In this document: positions 29,966-40,443 of the stretch, piece after piece
Position numbering within the stretch: position 1 is the stretch's first letter
Layout: every line of letters begins with the position of its first letter
Assembly (NCBI GenBank): GCA_017984755.1
Contig: JAGNYW010000003.1
Coordinates: 62,001 to 126,000, forward strand
Direction: 5' to 3'
Length of the DNA: 64,000 bases
DNA from: Methyloversatilis sp.
GTDB taxonomy: Bacteria > Pseudomonadota > Gammaproteobacteria > Burkholderiales > Rhodocyclaceae
Notes under the pieces: model-generated
What the model saw: only the letters and a program-made list of their open reading frames with translations
Database searches by the model: none
What the model was told of the DNA's origin: nothing
Made by a program: the position numbers and the translations under genes

Positions 29966-30006
29966 CGGTCGATTGAAGCGGCGCGAATTGACCAGAGGAG
30001 AAGCGG

Positions 30007-31494
30007 GTGGAATTTAGCATAAAGAGCGGTAGCCCCGAGAAACTGCGCACCGGCGCAGTGATCGTCGGCGTGTACGAATCGCGCAAGCTCACCCCCGCTG
30101 CGGCGGCCATCGACGCGGCGAGCAAGGGTCGCATCACCGAAATCGTCGGCAGCGGCGACATGGAAGGCAAGGCAGGCAACACGCTGCTGCTGCACAAGTT
30201 GCCGGGTGTTGCGGCCGACCGCGTTCTGCTGGTCGGTCTGGGCAAGGAAAAGGATTTCGGCGTCCGCGAGTACCGCGACGCGGTCGCCGCCAGCGTACGT
30301 GCCTTGCGCGACACCGGCGCAGCGGACGCCGTCAGCACCCTGGCGGACGAAGCACCGCGCAAGTCGGGCGCAGTCTGGGCACTGCGTCAGGCCGCGAGCA
30401 TCGCACTCGACGTGCTGTACCGCTACGACACCCACGCGCGCCACAAGAAGGACGATTCTCGCGCGCTCGCCGCCATGGCCTTCACGCTGCCGAAGAAATG
30501 CAGCGCAGCAGCGGCGGAATCCGCCCTGCATCAGGGCGCAGCCATCGGCCACGGCCTGGCGCTGACGAAAACGCTCGGCAACCTGCCGCCCAACGTCTGC
30601 ACGCCTACCTACCTCGCCGAGCAGGCGCAGGAGATCGGCCGCAAGAATGGCATTGCCGTTACCGTGCTGGACCGTGCCGACATGCAGAAGCTGGGCATGG
30701 GTTCGCTGCTGTCGGTATCGAACGGCTCGCGTCAGCCGCCGAAATTCATCGCCATGGAGTACCGCGCCGGCAAGAAGGCCGACGCACCCGTGGTGCTGGT
30801 GGGCAAGGGCGTCACCTTCGACTCCGGCGGCATTTCGCTGAAGCCTGGCGAAGGCATGGACGAAATGAAGTACGACATGTGCGGCGCTGCCAGCGTGCTG
30901 GGTACGCTGCAGGCGATCGCGGCGATGAAACTGCCGATCAATGTGGTCGGCCTGATTCCGACAGTCGAGAACATGCCGGGGGGTGCTGCAACGCGTCCCG
31001 GCGACGTGGTCAAGTCGATGTCGGGCCAGACCATCGAAATCCTGAACACCGACGCCGAAGGCCGCCTCATCCTGTGTGACGCACTCACCTACGCCGAACG
31101 GTTCGAACCGGCCTGCGTGATCGACATCGCCACCCTCACCGGCGCCTGCATCATTGCGCTCGGCCATGTAACCAGTGGCCTGATGGCCAACGACGACGCG
31201 CTGGCGGACGAACTGCTCGATGCCGGCAAGGTGTCGCACGACCGTGCCTGGCGCCTGCCGATCTGGGAAGACTACCAGGAGCAGTTGAAGAGCAACTTCG
31301 CCGACATGGGCAACATCGGCGGCCGGCCGGCCGGCTCCATCACCGCGGCCTGCTTCCTCGCGCGTTTCACCAAGAAATACAAGTGGGCGCATCTGGACAT
31401 CGCGGGCACCGCATGGAAGAGCGGCAAGGAAAAGGGCGCCACCGGTCGCCCGGTATCGCTGCTGGTGCACTTCCTGATCGAACGCGCGAGCTGA
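30007..31494 (+). CDS. pepA: Leucyl (cytosol) aminopeptidase
   Basis: A 495-residue M17 metalloaminopeptidase that removes N-terminal amino acids; in E. coli it also binds DNA. The catalytic domain has VGKGVTFDSGGISLKPGEGM with the lysine and first aspartate ligand, and NTDAEGRLILCDALTYAE with the second metal set and catalytic arginine. The start is GTG 30007 with GAGGAGAAG just upstream. It is followed by holC after five bases. Confidence 0.96.
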   Translation: MEFSIKSGSPEKLRTGAVIVGVYESRKLTPAAAAIDAASKGRITEIVGSGDMEGKAGNTLLLHKLPGVAADRVLLVGLGKEKDFGVREYRDAVAASVRALRDTGAADAVSTLADEAPRKSGAVWALRQAASIALDVLYRYDTHARHKKDDSRALAAMAFTLPKKCSAAAAESALHQGAAIGHGLALTKTLGNLPPNVCTPTYLAEQAQEIGRKNGIAVTVLDRADMQKLGMGSLLSVSNGSRQPPKFIAMEYRAGKKADAPVVLVGKGVTFDSGGISLKPGEGMDEMKYDMCGAASVLGTLQAIAAMKLPINVVGLIPTVENMPGGAATRPGDVVKSMSGQTIEILNTDAEGRLILCDALTYAERFEPACVIDIATLTGACIIALGHVTSGLMANDDALADELLDAGKVSHDRAWRLPIWEDYQEQLKSNFADMGNIGGRPAGSITAACFLARFTKKYKWAHLDIAGTAWKSGKEKGATGRPVSLLVHFLIERAS

Positions 31495-31499
31495 CCACC

Positions 31500-31928
31500 G
31501 TGCCTCGGGTCGATTTCCATCACGACGCGCCGGACAAGCTGCGCCACGCCTGCGAACTGGTGGCGCAGTGGCACGGGACCGGCCGGCGCGTATGGATTCA
31601 TTGCACCGACGATCTGCTCGCCGCACGCGTCGACCAGATGTTGTGGACCTTCGAACACCTGTCCTTCGTACCTCACGTGCGCGACGGCCACCCGCTGGCC
31701 GACAGCACACCGGTCTGCATCGGCAGTCAGCCCTCGCGGGCGCCGGCCGATGCGCTGTTGCTGAACCTGTCGGCTCAGTTGCCCGACGGCTTCGAACAAC
31801 GTCATCACATCGTTGAAATCGTCGGCCTGGACAGCGCCGACCGCGAAGCAGCACGCGCGCGCTTCGTACGCTACCGCCAGGGAGGCTTCGAAATGCACAC
31901 CCGCCACGCCACGGCCGCCGAGGCATGA
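31500..31928 (+). CDS. holC: DNA polymerase III chi subunit
   Basis: A 142-residue chi subunit of the clamp-loader complex that links the polymerase to single-stranded-DNA-binding protein. It opens MPRVDFHHDAPDKLRHACEL from GTG 31500, with the family piece RRVWIHCTDDLLAARVDQML followed by WTF, and a central LLLNLSAQLPDGFEQ. Its stop overlaps the start of the next gene by four bases. Order pepA-holC-(x)-valS is conserved in Proteobacteria. Confidence 0.93.
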   Translation: MPRVDFHHDAPDKLRHACELVAQWHGTGRRVWIHCTDDLLAARVDQMLWTFEHLSFVPHVRDGHPLADSTPVCIGSQPSRAPADALLLNLSAQLPDGFEQRHHIVEIVGLDSADREAARARFVRYRQGGFEMHTRHATAAEA

Positions 31929-32683
31929 GCAACGACCTCCTCGGTCGTGCAGACAGCCTGATGCGGCGCAGCCGCACCTTCGTCGCCGGACACACCGCAC
32001 CGGGACCCGTCGATGACGGCATACCGCTGCTGACCGAAGAGGTCGATCTGCAGGCGCTGATCGCCCCGCCCGAACCACCGGACCGGACGGAGGAAATCAC
32101 TGCCGCGGTCACTGCCGAGGTGACGCAGCGTGTGACCGGGGAAGTCACTGCTGCAGTGACGGAGGAAGTGACGCGGCAGGTGACGGCCAGCGTTACGGCG
32201 GCAGTAACGGAACGTGTCAGCGCCGAAGTGAGCGCGCGCGTGACCGAGCAGGTGACAGCCGAAGTCACCGAGCGGGTGACGGCGGAAGTGACCGAGCGCG
32301 TCGCACGCGAAAACACGGCCGAGGTGACGCAGCGTGTGACCGCGGAAGTCACCGCTCAGGCGCGCGACGAAGCGCTGCAGAGCGCGCAGCGCGTGACGGC
32401 CGAAGCGTTGACGGAGCGTTTCGCGGATCTCGCCGGCCTGATCCAGAGCCTGATCGACGACTGGAGCACCACCACCCTGCCTGCACTGGTCGGCATCGAA
32501 ATTCGGGCGGCCATGGAGCAGGCGGTCAGTGAAGCAGCGGGCAAGGCCACGACGCGCATCCGCGAACAGGCGGTACTCGACCTGCGTGACAGCATCGCCG
32601 GCGAAATCGAAGCGCGCTGCGCAGCGGTGACCGATGCGGCCGTGTTCTTTAAGCCATCGGAAGGGCCGGACCAGCCTCTATAA
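31925..32683 (+). CDS. Protein with a 22-unit VTxx tetrapeptide repeat
   Basis: A 252-residue protein that I cannot assign to a named family. Residues 1-57 are an N-terminal region with [18 protein letters not shown]. Residues 58-145 are 22 tandem tetrapeptides, mostly Val-Thr-x-x with x drawn from Ala, Glu, Gln and Arg ([20 protein letters not shown]). A helical C-terminal half follows ([20 protein letters not shown]). There is no signal or membrane segment. It is translationally coupled to holC (ATGA overlap) and its stop codon overlaps a TATAAT box before valS. The charge pattern suggests a long helical or coiled-coil rod; the role is unknown. Confidence 0.85.
   Translation: MSNDLLGRADSLMRRSRTFVAGHTAPGPVDDGIPLLTEEVDLQALIAPPEPPDRTEEITAAVTAEVTQRVTGEVTAAVTEEVTRQVTASVTAAVTERVSAEVSARVTEQVTAEVTERVTAEVTERVARENTAEVTQRVTAEVTAQARDEALQSAQRVTAEALTERFADLAGLIQSLIDDWSTTTLPALVGIEIRAAMEQAVSEAAGKATTRIREQAVLDLRDSIAGEIEARCAAVTDAAVFFKPSEGPDQPL
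32096..32359 (+). repeat. 12-bp tandem coding repeat (22 units)
   Basis: 22 consecutive 12-base units, most starting with GTGAC or GTCAC (GTNAC) followed by seven variable bases. They encode Val-Thr-x-x tetrapeptides. Because GTGAC and GTCAC are reverse complements, the opposite strand also reads Val-Thr repeats in one frame. Units are diverged, so this is an old expansion kept at protein level. Confidence 0.9.
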
Positions 32684-32684
32684 T
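32679..32684 (+). promoter_or_regulatory. TATAAT box upstream of valS
   Basis: A perfect TATAAT overlaps the stop codon of the preceding gene, 28 bases before the valS ATG. No good -35 element lies at the right distance, so this is a weak call. Confidence 0.35.
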
Positions 32685-32712
32685 CGACGGTTTGCATTCA
32701 CGCGCACCCGTC

Positions 32713-35655
32713 ATGACGCTGGCCAAGAGCTTCGAACCGGCCGACATCGAGCGCCGCTGGTACCCCGAGTGGGAATCGCGCGGCTACTTCGCTGCCGGTC
32801 TGGACACCAACACCCCGAACAAGCCCAATTTCTGCATCCTGCTGCCGCCGCCGAACGTCACCGGCACGCTGCACATGGGTCACGGCTTCAACCAGACCCT
32901 GATGGATGCGCTCACGCGCTACCACCGCATGCGCGGCGACAACACGCTGTGGCAGCCGGGCACCGACCACGCGGGCATCGCCACGCAGATCGTGGTCGAG
33001 CGCCAGCTCGACGCACAGGGCGTTTCACGCCACGACCTCGGCCGCGAAGAATTCGTGAAGAAGGTGTGGGAGTGGAAGGAATTCTCCGGCTCCACCATCA
33101 CGCGCCAGATGCGCCGCCTAGGCACCTCGCCCGACTGGACGCGCGAGCGCTTCACGATGGACGAAGGACTGTCGAAAACGGTGACGCAGACCTTCGTCCG
33201 CCTGCACGAAGAAGGTCTGATCTACCGCGGCAAGCGTCTGGTGAACTGGGATCCGGTGCTGGGCACGGCCGTGTCCGACCTGGAGGTGGTGCAGGAAGAG
33301 GAGGATGGCTCGCTGTGGCACATCCGCTATCCGCTGGCAGACGGCTCCGGCCATCTGACCGTAGCCACCACCCGTCCGGAAACCATGCTGGGCGACGTCG
33401 CCGTGATGGTGCATCCGGAAGACGAGCGCTACGCCGCGCTGATCGGCAGGACGGTGAAGCTGCCGCTGACCGACCGTGAAATCCCGGTCATCGCCGACGA
33501 CTATGTGGACCGTGAATTCGGTACCGGTGTTGTCAAGGTGACGCCGGCGCACGACTTCAACGACTATGCGGTGGGCCAGCGCCATGGCTTGCCGATGATT
33601 TCGATCCTCACACTGGACGCGAAGATCAGCGACGACGCGCCGCTGCAGTACCGAGGCCTCGACCGTTTCGCGGCGCGCAAGGCCATTGTGGCCGACCTCG
33701 AAGCCGCCGGCCTGCTGGAGAAGACCGACAAGCACAAGCTGAAGGTGCCGCGCGGCGACCGTACGAATGCGGTGATCGAGCCGATGCTGACCGACCAGTG
33801 GTTCGTCGCGATGAGCAAGCCGGGCGCCGACGGCAAGAGCATCACGCAGAAGGCGCTCGACGTCGTGGCCAGCGGCGAAATCCGCTTCCACCCCGAGAAC
33901 TGGGTCAATACCTACAACCAGTGGCTGAACAACATCCAGGACTGGTGCATTTCGCGTCAGCTGTGGTGGGGCCACCAGATCCCGGCCTGGTACGACGACA
34001 GCGGCAACGTATTCGTCGCGCATTCGGAAGCGGAGGCCTACCAGCGTTATTTCGAGCATCTGGCACAGACGAAACCCGACCTGAAGCGGCTGGCCGTCGC
34101 CGTCGGCATGGCGCGCGAAATGTCGGGCGACACGCTGCCCGACGTTGGCCGCAACTACGCGGCGAAGGAAAACCTGCCGCTGCTCAGACGCGACGAAGAC
34201 GTGCTCGACACCTGGTACTCATCCGCGCTGTGGCCGTTCTCGACGCTGGACTGGACACCCGACTGGGAGCCGGGCAATCCCGAAAAGTCCAATCCGGCAC
34301 TCGATCTCTACCTGCCGTCGTCGGTGCTGGTCACCGGTTTCGACATCATCTTCTTCTGGGTCGCGCGCATGGTGATGATGACGACGCACATCACCGGCAG
34401 GATTCCGTTCCGAGACGTCTATGTACACGGCCTGATCCGCGATGCGGAAGGCCAGAAGATGTCGAAATCCAAGGGCAACGTGCTGGATCCGATCGACCTG
34501 ATCGACGGCATTTCGCTGGATGATCTGGTGAAGAAGCGCACCACCGGGCTGATGAATCCCAAGGACGCGCCGAAGATCGAGAAGCGCACGCGCAAGGAGT
34601 TCCCGGACGGCATTCCCGCCTTCGGCACCGACGCACTGCGCTTCACCTTCGCGTCCCTGGCCAGCCCGGGCCGCGACATCAAGTTCGACATGCAGCGCTG
34701 CGAGGGCTACCGCAACTTCTGCAACAAGCTGTGGAACGCCACCCGCTTCGTGCTGATGAACTGCGAGGGGCAGGACTGCGGCCTTGCACCGTGCAACGAA
34801 GACTGCGGCCCGGACGGCCCGCTGCACTTCCAGGCACCCGACCTGTGGATCGTCAGCGAACTGCAGCGCGTCGAAGCCGAAGTCGAAAGGCAGTTCGGCG
34901 ACTACCGCTTCGATCTGGTGGCGCAGGCCATCTACCGCTTCGTGTGGGACGAGTACTGTGACTGGTATCTCGAATTGGCCAAGGTGCAGATCCAGAACGG
35001 CACGCCGGCCCAACAGCGCGCCACCCGCCGCACGCTGCTGCGCGTGCTCGAAACCGTACTCCGCCTCGCCCACCCGCTGATTCCCTTCATCACGGAAGAG
35101 CTGTGGCAGACGGTCGCCCCTCTGGCTGCCCGCAAAGACGCCGATTCGATCCAGATCGCGCGCTACCCGCAGGCCGTGCTGAACCGTATTGACCCGACGG
35201 CCGACGCCTGGGTGACCCAGCTCAAGGCCATGGTGGATGCGTGTCGCAGCCTGCGTGGCGAGATGGGCGTTTCGCCGGCGACGAAAGTGCCGCTGCTGGC
35301 AGCCGGCAACGCCGAAGCGATCACCGGTTACGCACCCTATCTGGCGGCGCTGGCCAAACTGTCCGACGTGCAGGCGGTAGGCGACACGCTGCCGCCGTCC
35401 CCTGCGCCGGTGCAGGTCGTCGGCGAGTTCCGGCTGCTGGTGAAGATCGAAATCGACGTGGCCGCCGAACGTGAGCGCATCGGCAAGGAGATCGCCCGTG
35501 TGCAGGGCGAAATCGTGAAGTGCGAAGCCAAGCTAGGCAACGAAAGCTTCGTCGGCCGGGCACCTGCGGCCGTGGTCGAACAGGAGCGCAAGCGCATGGC
35601 CGACTTCAGGCACTTGCTTGCCAGGCTCGCCGAACAGCTCGATCGCCTCGCCTGA
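32713..35655 (+). CDS. valS: Valyl-tRNA synthetase
   Basis: A 980-residue class I aminoacyl-tRNA synthetase. The HIGH motif is HMGH in [15 protein letters not shown], the KMSKS motif is [12 protein letters not shown], the editing domain contains [17 protein letters not shown], the [14 protein letters not shown] zinc-region neighbour is present, and the C-terminal arm is a coiled coil ([20 protein letters not shown]). [20 protein letters not shown] is the family start, so ATG 32713 is chosen over an upstream TTG. Confidence 0.97.
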   Translation: MTLAKSFEPADIERRWYPEWESRGYFAAGLDTNTPNKPNFCILLPPPNVTGTLHMGHGFNQTLMDALTRYHRMRGDNTLWQPGTDHAGIATQIVVERQLDAQGVSRHDLGREEFVKKVWEWKEFSGSTITRQMRRLGTSPDWTRERFTMDEGLSKTVTQTFVRLHEEGLIYRGKRLVNWDPVLGTAVSDLEVVQEEEDGSLWHIRYPLADGSGHLTVATTRPETMLGDVAVMVHPEDERYAALIGRTVKLPLTDREIPVIADDYVDREFGTGVVKVTPAHDFNDYAVGQRHGLPMISILTLDAKISDDAPLQYRGLDRFAARKAIVADLEAAGLLEKTDKHKLKVPRGDRTNAVIEPMLTDQWFVAMSKPGADGKSITQKALDVVASGEIRFHPENWVNTYNQWLNNIQDWCISRQLWWGHQIPAWYDDSGNVFVAHSEAEAYQRYFEHLAQTKPDLKRLAVAVGMAREMSGDTLPDVGRNYAAKENLPLLRRDEDVLDTWYSSALWPFSTLDWTPDWEPGNPEKSNPALDLYLPSSVLVTGFDIIFFWVARMVMMTTHITGRIPFRDVYVHGLIRDAEGQKMSKSKGNVLDPIDLIDGISLDDLVKKRTTGLMNPKDAPKIEKRTRKEFPDGIPAFGTDALRFTFASLASPGRDIKFDMQRCEGYRNFCNKLWNATRFVLMNCEGQDCGLAPCNEDCGPDGPLHFQAPDLWIVSELQRVEAEVERQFGDYRFDLVAQAIYRFVWDEYCDWYLELAKVQIQNGTPAQQRATRRTLLRVLETVLRLAHPLIPFITEELWQTVAPLAARKDADSIQIARYPQAVLNRIDPTADAWVTQLKAMVDACRSLRGEMGVSPATKVPLLAAGNAEAITGYAPYLAALAKLSDVQAVGDTLPPSPAPVQVVGEFRLLVKIEIDVAAERERIGKEIARVQGEIVKCEAKLGNESFVGRAPAAVVEQERKRMADFRHLLARLAEQLDRLA

Positions 35656-35661
35656 AAGCCC

Positions 35662-35713
35662 GACGCAGGCGGCTGCACAAGGGTAACCTTGCTGGCCTCC
35701 AGCCGCCTGCGTC
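35662..35713. terminator. Long hairpin between convergent valS and tusA-like genes
   Basis: GACGCAGGCGGCT at 35662-35674 pairs perfectly with AGCCGCCTGCGTC at 35701-35713, and the loop contains a second small hairpin, CAAGG-GTAA-CCTTG. No clean T-run follows, but the site lies exactly between two convergent stops, so a terminator role is likely. Confidence 0.5.
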
Positions 35714-35723
35714 TGTTCGAGCG

Positions 35724-35951
35724 TTATTTTCGACGCATCAGGAAAGTGTATTCCTTGTTGGCTTCGCTGCTTTCCAGCAGCGTGTTGCCGGTCTGACGGG
35801 CAAAAGCCTCGAAATCCCGCACCGCGCCGGAGTCGGTCGCAACGATGCGCAGCACCTGACCACTGGTCATTTCGGACAACGCCTTCTTGGTGCGCAGGAT
35901 GGGCAGCGGGCAATTCAGGCCGCGCGCGTCCAGTTCCTTGTCGAATTCCAT
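35724..35951 (-). CDS. TusA-family sulfur carrier protein
   Basis: A 75-residue protein opening MEFDKELDARGLNCPLPILR, with the CPxP motif whose cysteine carries persulfide sulfur. The end FEAFARQTGNTLLESSEANK followed by EYTFLMRRK is typical of TusA/SirA-like proteins. In the family these pass sulfur to tRNA thiolation, molybdenum-cofactor or sulfur-oxidation enzymes; the partner here is unknown. Confidence 0.92.
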   Translation of the reverse strand: MEFDKELDARGLNCPLPILRTKKALSEMTSGQVLRIVATDSGAVRDFEAFARQTGNTLLESSEANKEYTFLMRRK

Positions 35952-36063
35952 GTCTGCTCCAGATCCTAGGGGTGCGCAAGTTTATACCTGTCGGTACCGG
36001 CCTGATCAACGTCAGCCCCGCCGCGCTCCGGCTTGATTTCGGGCCGTCTTCGGGCCACTCCCG

Positions 36064-37518
36064 CTACAGGCCGTCGCGCCGCAGTTCCATCAGGCGTTCG
36101 CGCAGTTCGCGCAGCCGTGCGTCGACCACCGACTGCTGGAAGAAATCTCCGTCGGCCGAACGCTGGGCCAGGTCAAGCTGTTCGATGGCGGCCTGATACT
36201 GACCGTTCAGCGCATACGACTCCGCCTGGGCGCGATGCTGCGCCAGCCGCTGATCGAGCGCCGCATGCGCGCGCGCCTGGTACCTGAACAGCTGCGGGTC
36301 CTGCGTGAACAGCTTCACCTCATCATTGACCAGCATCAGTGCTTCGTCGGCCCGCTTGTCCGCCAGCAAGGCGTCGAGCAGACCGTACACGAGCGCTCGC
36401 GCATGCGGCGTGCGCTCCAGCCCTTCACGGAAACGCTCAGCCGCGGTGCGCACATCGCCCGCTTCGAAGCTGATGCGCCCGGCCAGGTTGTCGAGCATGG
36501 CCGAGTCGAGTCGCTCGGCGCGCAGCGCATCGGCTTCGGCCTGCGCGCGCGTGAAATCGCGCACGCGCAGCGCCGCGTGCGCCAGACCGAAACGCGCCGC
36601 GATGCGCGCCGGGCCCTGCACGTCACGCAGGCGGTTTTCGAATTCGCTCATTGCCTCCCGTGCATCGCCGTCATGGGCGCGCAGCTTGGCGCGCACCAGC
36701 AGGAAGTCGAGACTGTCGGGCACCTGTCGATAGGGCGTTTCGGCAATGCGCGCACTGGCGTCGGCAATCCGGTCGGCGGTGAGCGGGTGGGTGCGCAGAT
36801 AGGTCGGCGAGTTGCTTTCGTAGAAACGCACCGAGCGCTGCATGCGCTCGAAGAATGAAGCCATGGCGCGCGTATCGAAGCCGGCGCCGTTGAGCATCTG
36901 CAGGCCAATGCGGTCGGCTTCGCGTTCGAAGTCGCGCGTGTAGGCTAGTTGCGATGCCACCACGGCGGCCTGACCGGTCACCATCGCGGCCTGCGCGACC
37001 TGCGAACTGCCACGCGCCGCCAGCACGGCGACGATCAGTGAAGCGAGCGCAACAATGGTCGACTCGCTGCGCCGGGAAAATTGCCGCGCGATGTGACGCT
37101 GCGTGACATGGGAAATTTCGTGTGCGATGACCGATGCGAGTTCCGATTCGCTCTGCGCGGCGACCATCAATCCGCTGTGCACACCGATGAATCCACCAGG
37201 CCACGCAAACGCATTCAGCGTCGGATCACGCAGCGCGAACAGTTCGAAATCCTGCTGCGACGCAGGCAGCTTCGCAATCAATCGGTCGGCAAGGCTGTTC
37301 AGGTAGCCGCTGATCTCCGGATCATCGATGTAATTGCGTTCCCGCACCCGCGCCTGGCGCCACAGGGACTCACCGATGCGACGTTCGAGCGACGGCGACA
37401 GATCCGCCTGGGCAGCATCACCGAGATCGGGCAGGTTCTGCGCAGGCACGGAGAGCGGCACCAGCAGAAGGACGATGAAAGCCGCCCGCACGCGGCGCAT
37501 GGAGAAGAACTGGGTCAT
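36064..37518 (-). CDS. M48 family metalloprotease with TPR region (BepA-like)
   Basis: A 484-residue exported protease. A signal peptide (RRVRAAFIVLLLVPLSVPAQ) precedes the M48 domain, whose zinc ligands are His133 and His137 in HEISH with catalytic Glu134, and a third ligand in FEREADRIGLQ. The C-terminal 200 residues form TPR-like helices. This is the architecture of BepA/YfgC, a periplasmic protease and chaperone for outer-membrane proteins including LptD. The start is ATG 37518 or 37500; neither has a strong ribosome-binding site. Confidence 0.93.
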   Translation of the reverse strand: MTQFFSMRRVRAAFIVLLLVPLSVPAQNLPDLGDAAQADLSPSLERRIGESLWRQARVRERNYIDDPEISGYLNSLADRLIAKLPASQQDFELFALRDPTLNAFAWPGGFIGVHSGLMVAAQSESELASVIAHEISHVTQRHIARQFSRRSESTIVALASLIVAVLAARGSSQVAQAAMVTGQAAVVASQLAYTRDFEREADRIGLQMLNGAGFDTRAMASFFERMQRSVRFYESNSPTYLRTHPLTADRIADASARIAETPYRQVPDSLDFLLVRAKLRAHDGDAREAMSEFENRLRDVQGPARIAARFGLAHAALRVRDFTRAQAEADALRAERLDSAMLDNLAGRISFEAGDVRTAAERFREGLERTPHARALVYGLLDALLADKRADEALMLVNDEVKLFTQDPQLFRYQARAHAALDQRLAQHRAQAESYALNGQYQAAIEQLDLAQRSADGDFFQQSVVDARLRELRERLMELRRDGL

Positions 37519-37753
37519 GGCAATGCTATGATACCGATGCAAATTGAACGGTCGTTCGGACGTCGTACGGGCGACAAGACGTGTCGTCGCGTGCCGAAGC
37601 CAGGCATCGCTGAATCACCGGGATGCATGCAGGCGGAACACTTGCGGCCTTCGCACGAAAAGATGCGGTCATCGTGACAAATGGCACTGGGTGTTTCCGA
37701 TCCATGCCTCCCAAGCTGGCGTCACTCCACACATATTCAAGCCTACACATCCG

Positions 37754-38224
37754 ATGTCATCGATTCCGGTTGGTTCGCACGCACTGCTGCTGATTGAAGA
37801 TGCGCCCGAAGATGTAAAGCTCATCACCACCGCGCTGCGCGGCATCGTGGCGAGCGAGCAGATCAAGGTAGCGGCTTCCGGTGAAGAGGCGCTCGACTAC
37901 CTGTTCGGCCGCGGCAACTACGCCGGCCGTGACACGCGCAATCAACCGGCGCTGATCATGCTCGACCTGAGCCTGCCGCGCATCAACGGACTGGAGGTTC
38001 TGCGACTGGTGCGCGGCGACCCGCAGACGCACGTGCTGCCGGTGGTTGTCGTATCGGCATCGTCGCAGCAGCGCGACATCCGCATGGCGGCCCAGCTGGG
38101 CGCCAACAGCTTCGTGCGCAAATCGCTCGATTTCGTCAGTTTCTCCGAAACGCTGACGTTGCTGGCGCGCTACTGGCTCGAACTGAACATCCCGCCGCCG
38201 CATCCGTCGGCGATGACCCGATAG
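37754..38224 (+). CDS. Single-domain response regulator (Rcp1-like)
   Basis: A 156-residue receiver domain. The acidic pair is Glu15-Asp16 ([11 protein letters not shown]), the phosphoacceptor is Asp71 in [16 protein letters not shown], and the conserved lysine is in SFVRKSLDF near residue 124. The inserted [15 protein letters not shown] loop is typical of Rcp1-type regulators that work with phytochrome or hybrid kinases. No kinase or output domain is adjacent. It ends ten bases before moaC. Confidence 0.9.
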   Translation: MSSIPVGSHALLLIEDAPEDVKLITTALRGIVASEQIKVAASGEEALDYLFGRGNYAGRDTRNQPALIMLDLSLPRINGLEVLRLVRGDPQTHVLPVVVVSASSQQRDIRMAAQLGANSFVRKSLDFVSFSETLTLLARYWLELNIPPPHPSAMTR

Positions 38225-38234
38225 GCAGCACGCA

Positions 38235-38765
38235 ATGAGCGCAGACGACACTTCCGGCCGGAATCCGATGCCCGAGGGCCCGCTTGGCACAAGCCCGCTG
38301 ACCCATTTCGATGCCGAAGGCCAGGCGCACATGGTCGATGTCGGCGGCAAGGCTCACACGGCGCGCATCGCGCGGGCGGCAGGGTCGATCAGCATGCTGC
38401 CGGAGACTTTCGCGCTGGTGCGCAGCGGCACGGCGAAGAAGGGTGACGTGCTCGGCATCGCCCGCATTGCCGGCATCCAGGCTTCCAAACGCACGTCGGA
38501 CCTGATTCCGCTGTGCCACCCGATCGCACTGACCAAGGTCAGCGTCGAATTCACACTCGACGCCGCCTCGTCGCGGGTGCTGTGCGAAGTGACTGCACAC
38601 ACCACCGGCCAGACCGGTGTCGAGATGGAAGCCCTGACCGCCGTCGGCGTTGCATTGCTCACCATTTACGACATGTGCAAGGCGATCGATCGCGGCATGC
38701 AGATCGGCGACATCCGCCTGCTGGAAAAAGCCGGCGGAAAATCAGGGCACTGGCAGGCCGGTTGA
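38235..38765 (+). CDS. moaC: Cyclic pyranopterin monophosphate synthase
   Basis: A 176-residue MoaC enzyme for molybdenum-cofactor synthesis, converting the MoaA product to cyclic pyranopterin monophosphate. The family pieces are [53 protein letters not shown] and the active site [20 protein letters not shown] followed by CKAID. An N-terminal extension of about 20 residues precedes the core. No other mo- genes are adjacent. Confidence 0.97.
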   Translation: MSADDTSGRNPMPEGPLGTSPLTHFDAEGQAHMVDVGGKAHTARIARAAGSISMLPETFALVRSGTAKKGDVLGIARIAGIQASKRTSDLIPLCHPIALTKVSVEFTLDAASSRVLCEVTAHTTGQTGVEMEALTAVGVALLTIYDMCKAIDRGMQIGDIRLLEKAGGKSGHWQAG

Positions 38766-38862
38766 TCCTGCAGGCCGCGCCGGCGAGGCGACGGACAAAA
38801 CACCCTTTTCGTTCTACCATCCGGCCTTCTCGGGCAGTGCCGCCCGGCGCTATGAAAAGATC

Positions 38863-40359
38863 ATGGGTCGAGAAACGGAACTCAAGCTGGCACTCGCCAC
38901 GAACGGCTGGCGCCGATTCCTGCGGCATCCGCTGCTTGCCACGGCGCTGGCTGCGCCGCACGTGCAGACGCTGCGCAACATCTATTTCGACACCCCGGAT
39001 TTCGAACTTCGCAGGCGACGGGCCGCGCTTCGCCTGCGTCGCGCCGGCCGGCACTGGCTGCAGACGGTAAAATGCGCCAGTGTCGCCAGTGGCGGGCTGT
39101 CGACGCGACCGGAATGGGAACAGCCCTTCACCGGCCGCTTCGATTTTTCGATGATCGAAGACCGCCCGCTGCGCCAACTGCTCGAACGGTTGCGAGATCG
39201 CGGCAGCCTGAGCGAAGTGTTCGAGACGCGCTTCGAACGTCGCGAATGGCGTTTCGCTGCCGACGGCGGCGAAGTGCTGCTGATGGCCGACCGCGGCACG
39301 ATCGATGCGGCGGGGCGCAGCGAAGCGATTTCCGAACTGGAGATCGAGCTGGCCGGAGCCCCGGTCGACGCCCTGTTCGATCTGGCTGGGCCGCTGGTGC
39401 AGTCGCTGCCGCTGCGCGCCGAGTCGCGCAGCAAGGCCCAGCGCGGCTACGACCTGATCGAAGGCAGGGTGCCGGCTGCCGTACGTGCCGGTGGTTCGCC
39501 GATCGACCCGGACGCAGGTCCGATCAGTGCCTTTCGTGCGGTGACGCTCGACTGCCTGCAGCACTATCAGCTGAATGAAGCGGGCGCCCTGCTGTCCGAC
39601 GCGCCGGAATTCGTGCACCAGATGCGCGTCGCGCTGCGCCGGCTGCGCAGCGCATTGCGACTGTTCTCGCCGGCTCTGCCTGATGGCATGGCGAGCGATC
39701 TAACCCTGTCCCTGCGCGCGCTCGCCGGTGATCTGGGCGAACTGCGAGATCGCGACGTGCTGCACTCGGAGCTGCTTGCACCGGTACTGGCCTCGAACCC
39801 GGGCAGCGATGTCATCCGGCTGGAACAGGCGCTTCATGCGGCGCGTCAGGCGGTCCGCGAACGCATGCTCGCGGCGCTGCAGGACGGCCGGCAGGCGCGG
39901 CTGATGCTGGCCCTGCTGCACGCCCTGCATCGACTGCCGGACGATGGCGAGGATGGCGCGAAGACGCTGCATGCACTGGCCTGCAAGCGGCTGGCCCGGG
40001 CGCACGCGCGCATGGTCGCGGCAAGCTGCCACGCATCGCCGGGCGACGTCGGCGCGCTCCATGCCTTGCGCATCGACGTGAAACGCATGCGCTACGCCAT
40101 CGAATTCTTCTCGCCCCTGCTCGGCCACGGCAAGACCCGTCGCGCACTGAACGCGCTCATCGACGCGCAGGAACAACTGGGATTCCTCAACGATCTTAGC
40201 CAGGCGGGACCGATGCTGCTCGCCGTGGCTGACGATGCTGCTCAACTGCTCGCCGCCGTCGGCCAAATGGCGAAATACCACATGCCGCGGTACCGCAAGG
40301 TGGTCGGCAACGCACCCAAAGTGCTCCGTCGCCTCTCCCGGATGGCGATACCGCGCTGA
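38863..40359 (+). CDS. CYTH-CHAD domain protein (inorganic triphosphatase type)
   Basis: A 498-residue protein with an N-terminal CYTH domain (about residues 1-205; MGRETELKLAL with the acidic strand, NIYFDTPDFELRRRRAALRL, and ISELEIELAGAP) and a C-terminal CHAD domain (about 215-490; FVHQMRVALRRLRSALRLF and ALHALRIDVKRMRYAIEFF). CYTH proteins such as YgiF hydrolyse triphosphate, and CHAD domains bind polyphosphate through such histidine- and arginine-rich helices. It lies just upstream of a SixA-like phosphatase gene. Confidence 0.93.
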   Translation: MGRETELKLALATNGWRRFLRHPLLATALAAPHVQTLRNIYFDTPDFELRRRRAALRLRRAGRHWLQTVKCASVASGGLSTRPEWEQPFTGRFDFSMIEDRPLRQLLERLRDRGSLSEVFETRFERREWRFAADGGEVLLMADRGTIDAAGRSEAISELEIELAGAPVDALFDLAGPLVQSLPLRAESRSKAQRGYDLIEGRVPAAVRAGGSPIDPDAGPISAFRAVTLDCLQHYQLNEAGALLSDAPEFVHQMRVALRRLRSALRLFSPALPDGMASDLTLSLRALAGDLGELRDRDVLHSELLAPVLASNPGSDVIRLEQALHAARQAVRERMLAALQDGRQARLMLALLHALHRLPDDGEDGAKTLHALACKRLARAHARMVAASCHASPGDVGALHALRIDVKRMRYAIEFFSPLLGHGKTRRALNALIDAQEQLGFLNDLSQAGPMLLAVADDAAQLLAAVGQMAKYHMPRYRKVVGNAPKVLRRLSRMAIPR

Positions 40360-40443
40360 ACCGGACACTCCACCGTCACCGGCCTGTCACGGCACGTACC
40401 CACACTGCCGCCCCTCGGTGACGAAGACACGAAAGAGACGAAA

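Noticed and set aside
29953-32352. Long minus-strand open frame (about 800 codons) opposite pepA, holC and the repeat gene, itself containing Val-Thr repeats
   Set aside because: It lies antisense to clearly recognised genes. Its repeat arises because the GTNAC core is self-complementary. No family resemblance and no start signal.
32096-32359. Regular short repeats considered as a CRISPR array
   Set aside because: The period is 12 bases, in frame and coding for Val-Thr-x-x; there are no repeats and spacers of CRISPR size and no cas genes.
37544-37753. Upstream extension of the response-regulator frame
   Set aside because: The added 70 residues are Cys/Arg-rich with no family similarity, and they cover the spacer shared with the divergent protease gene.
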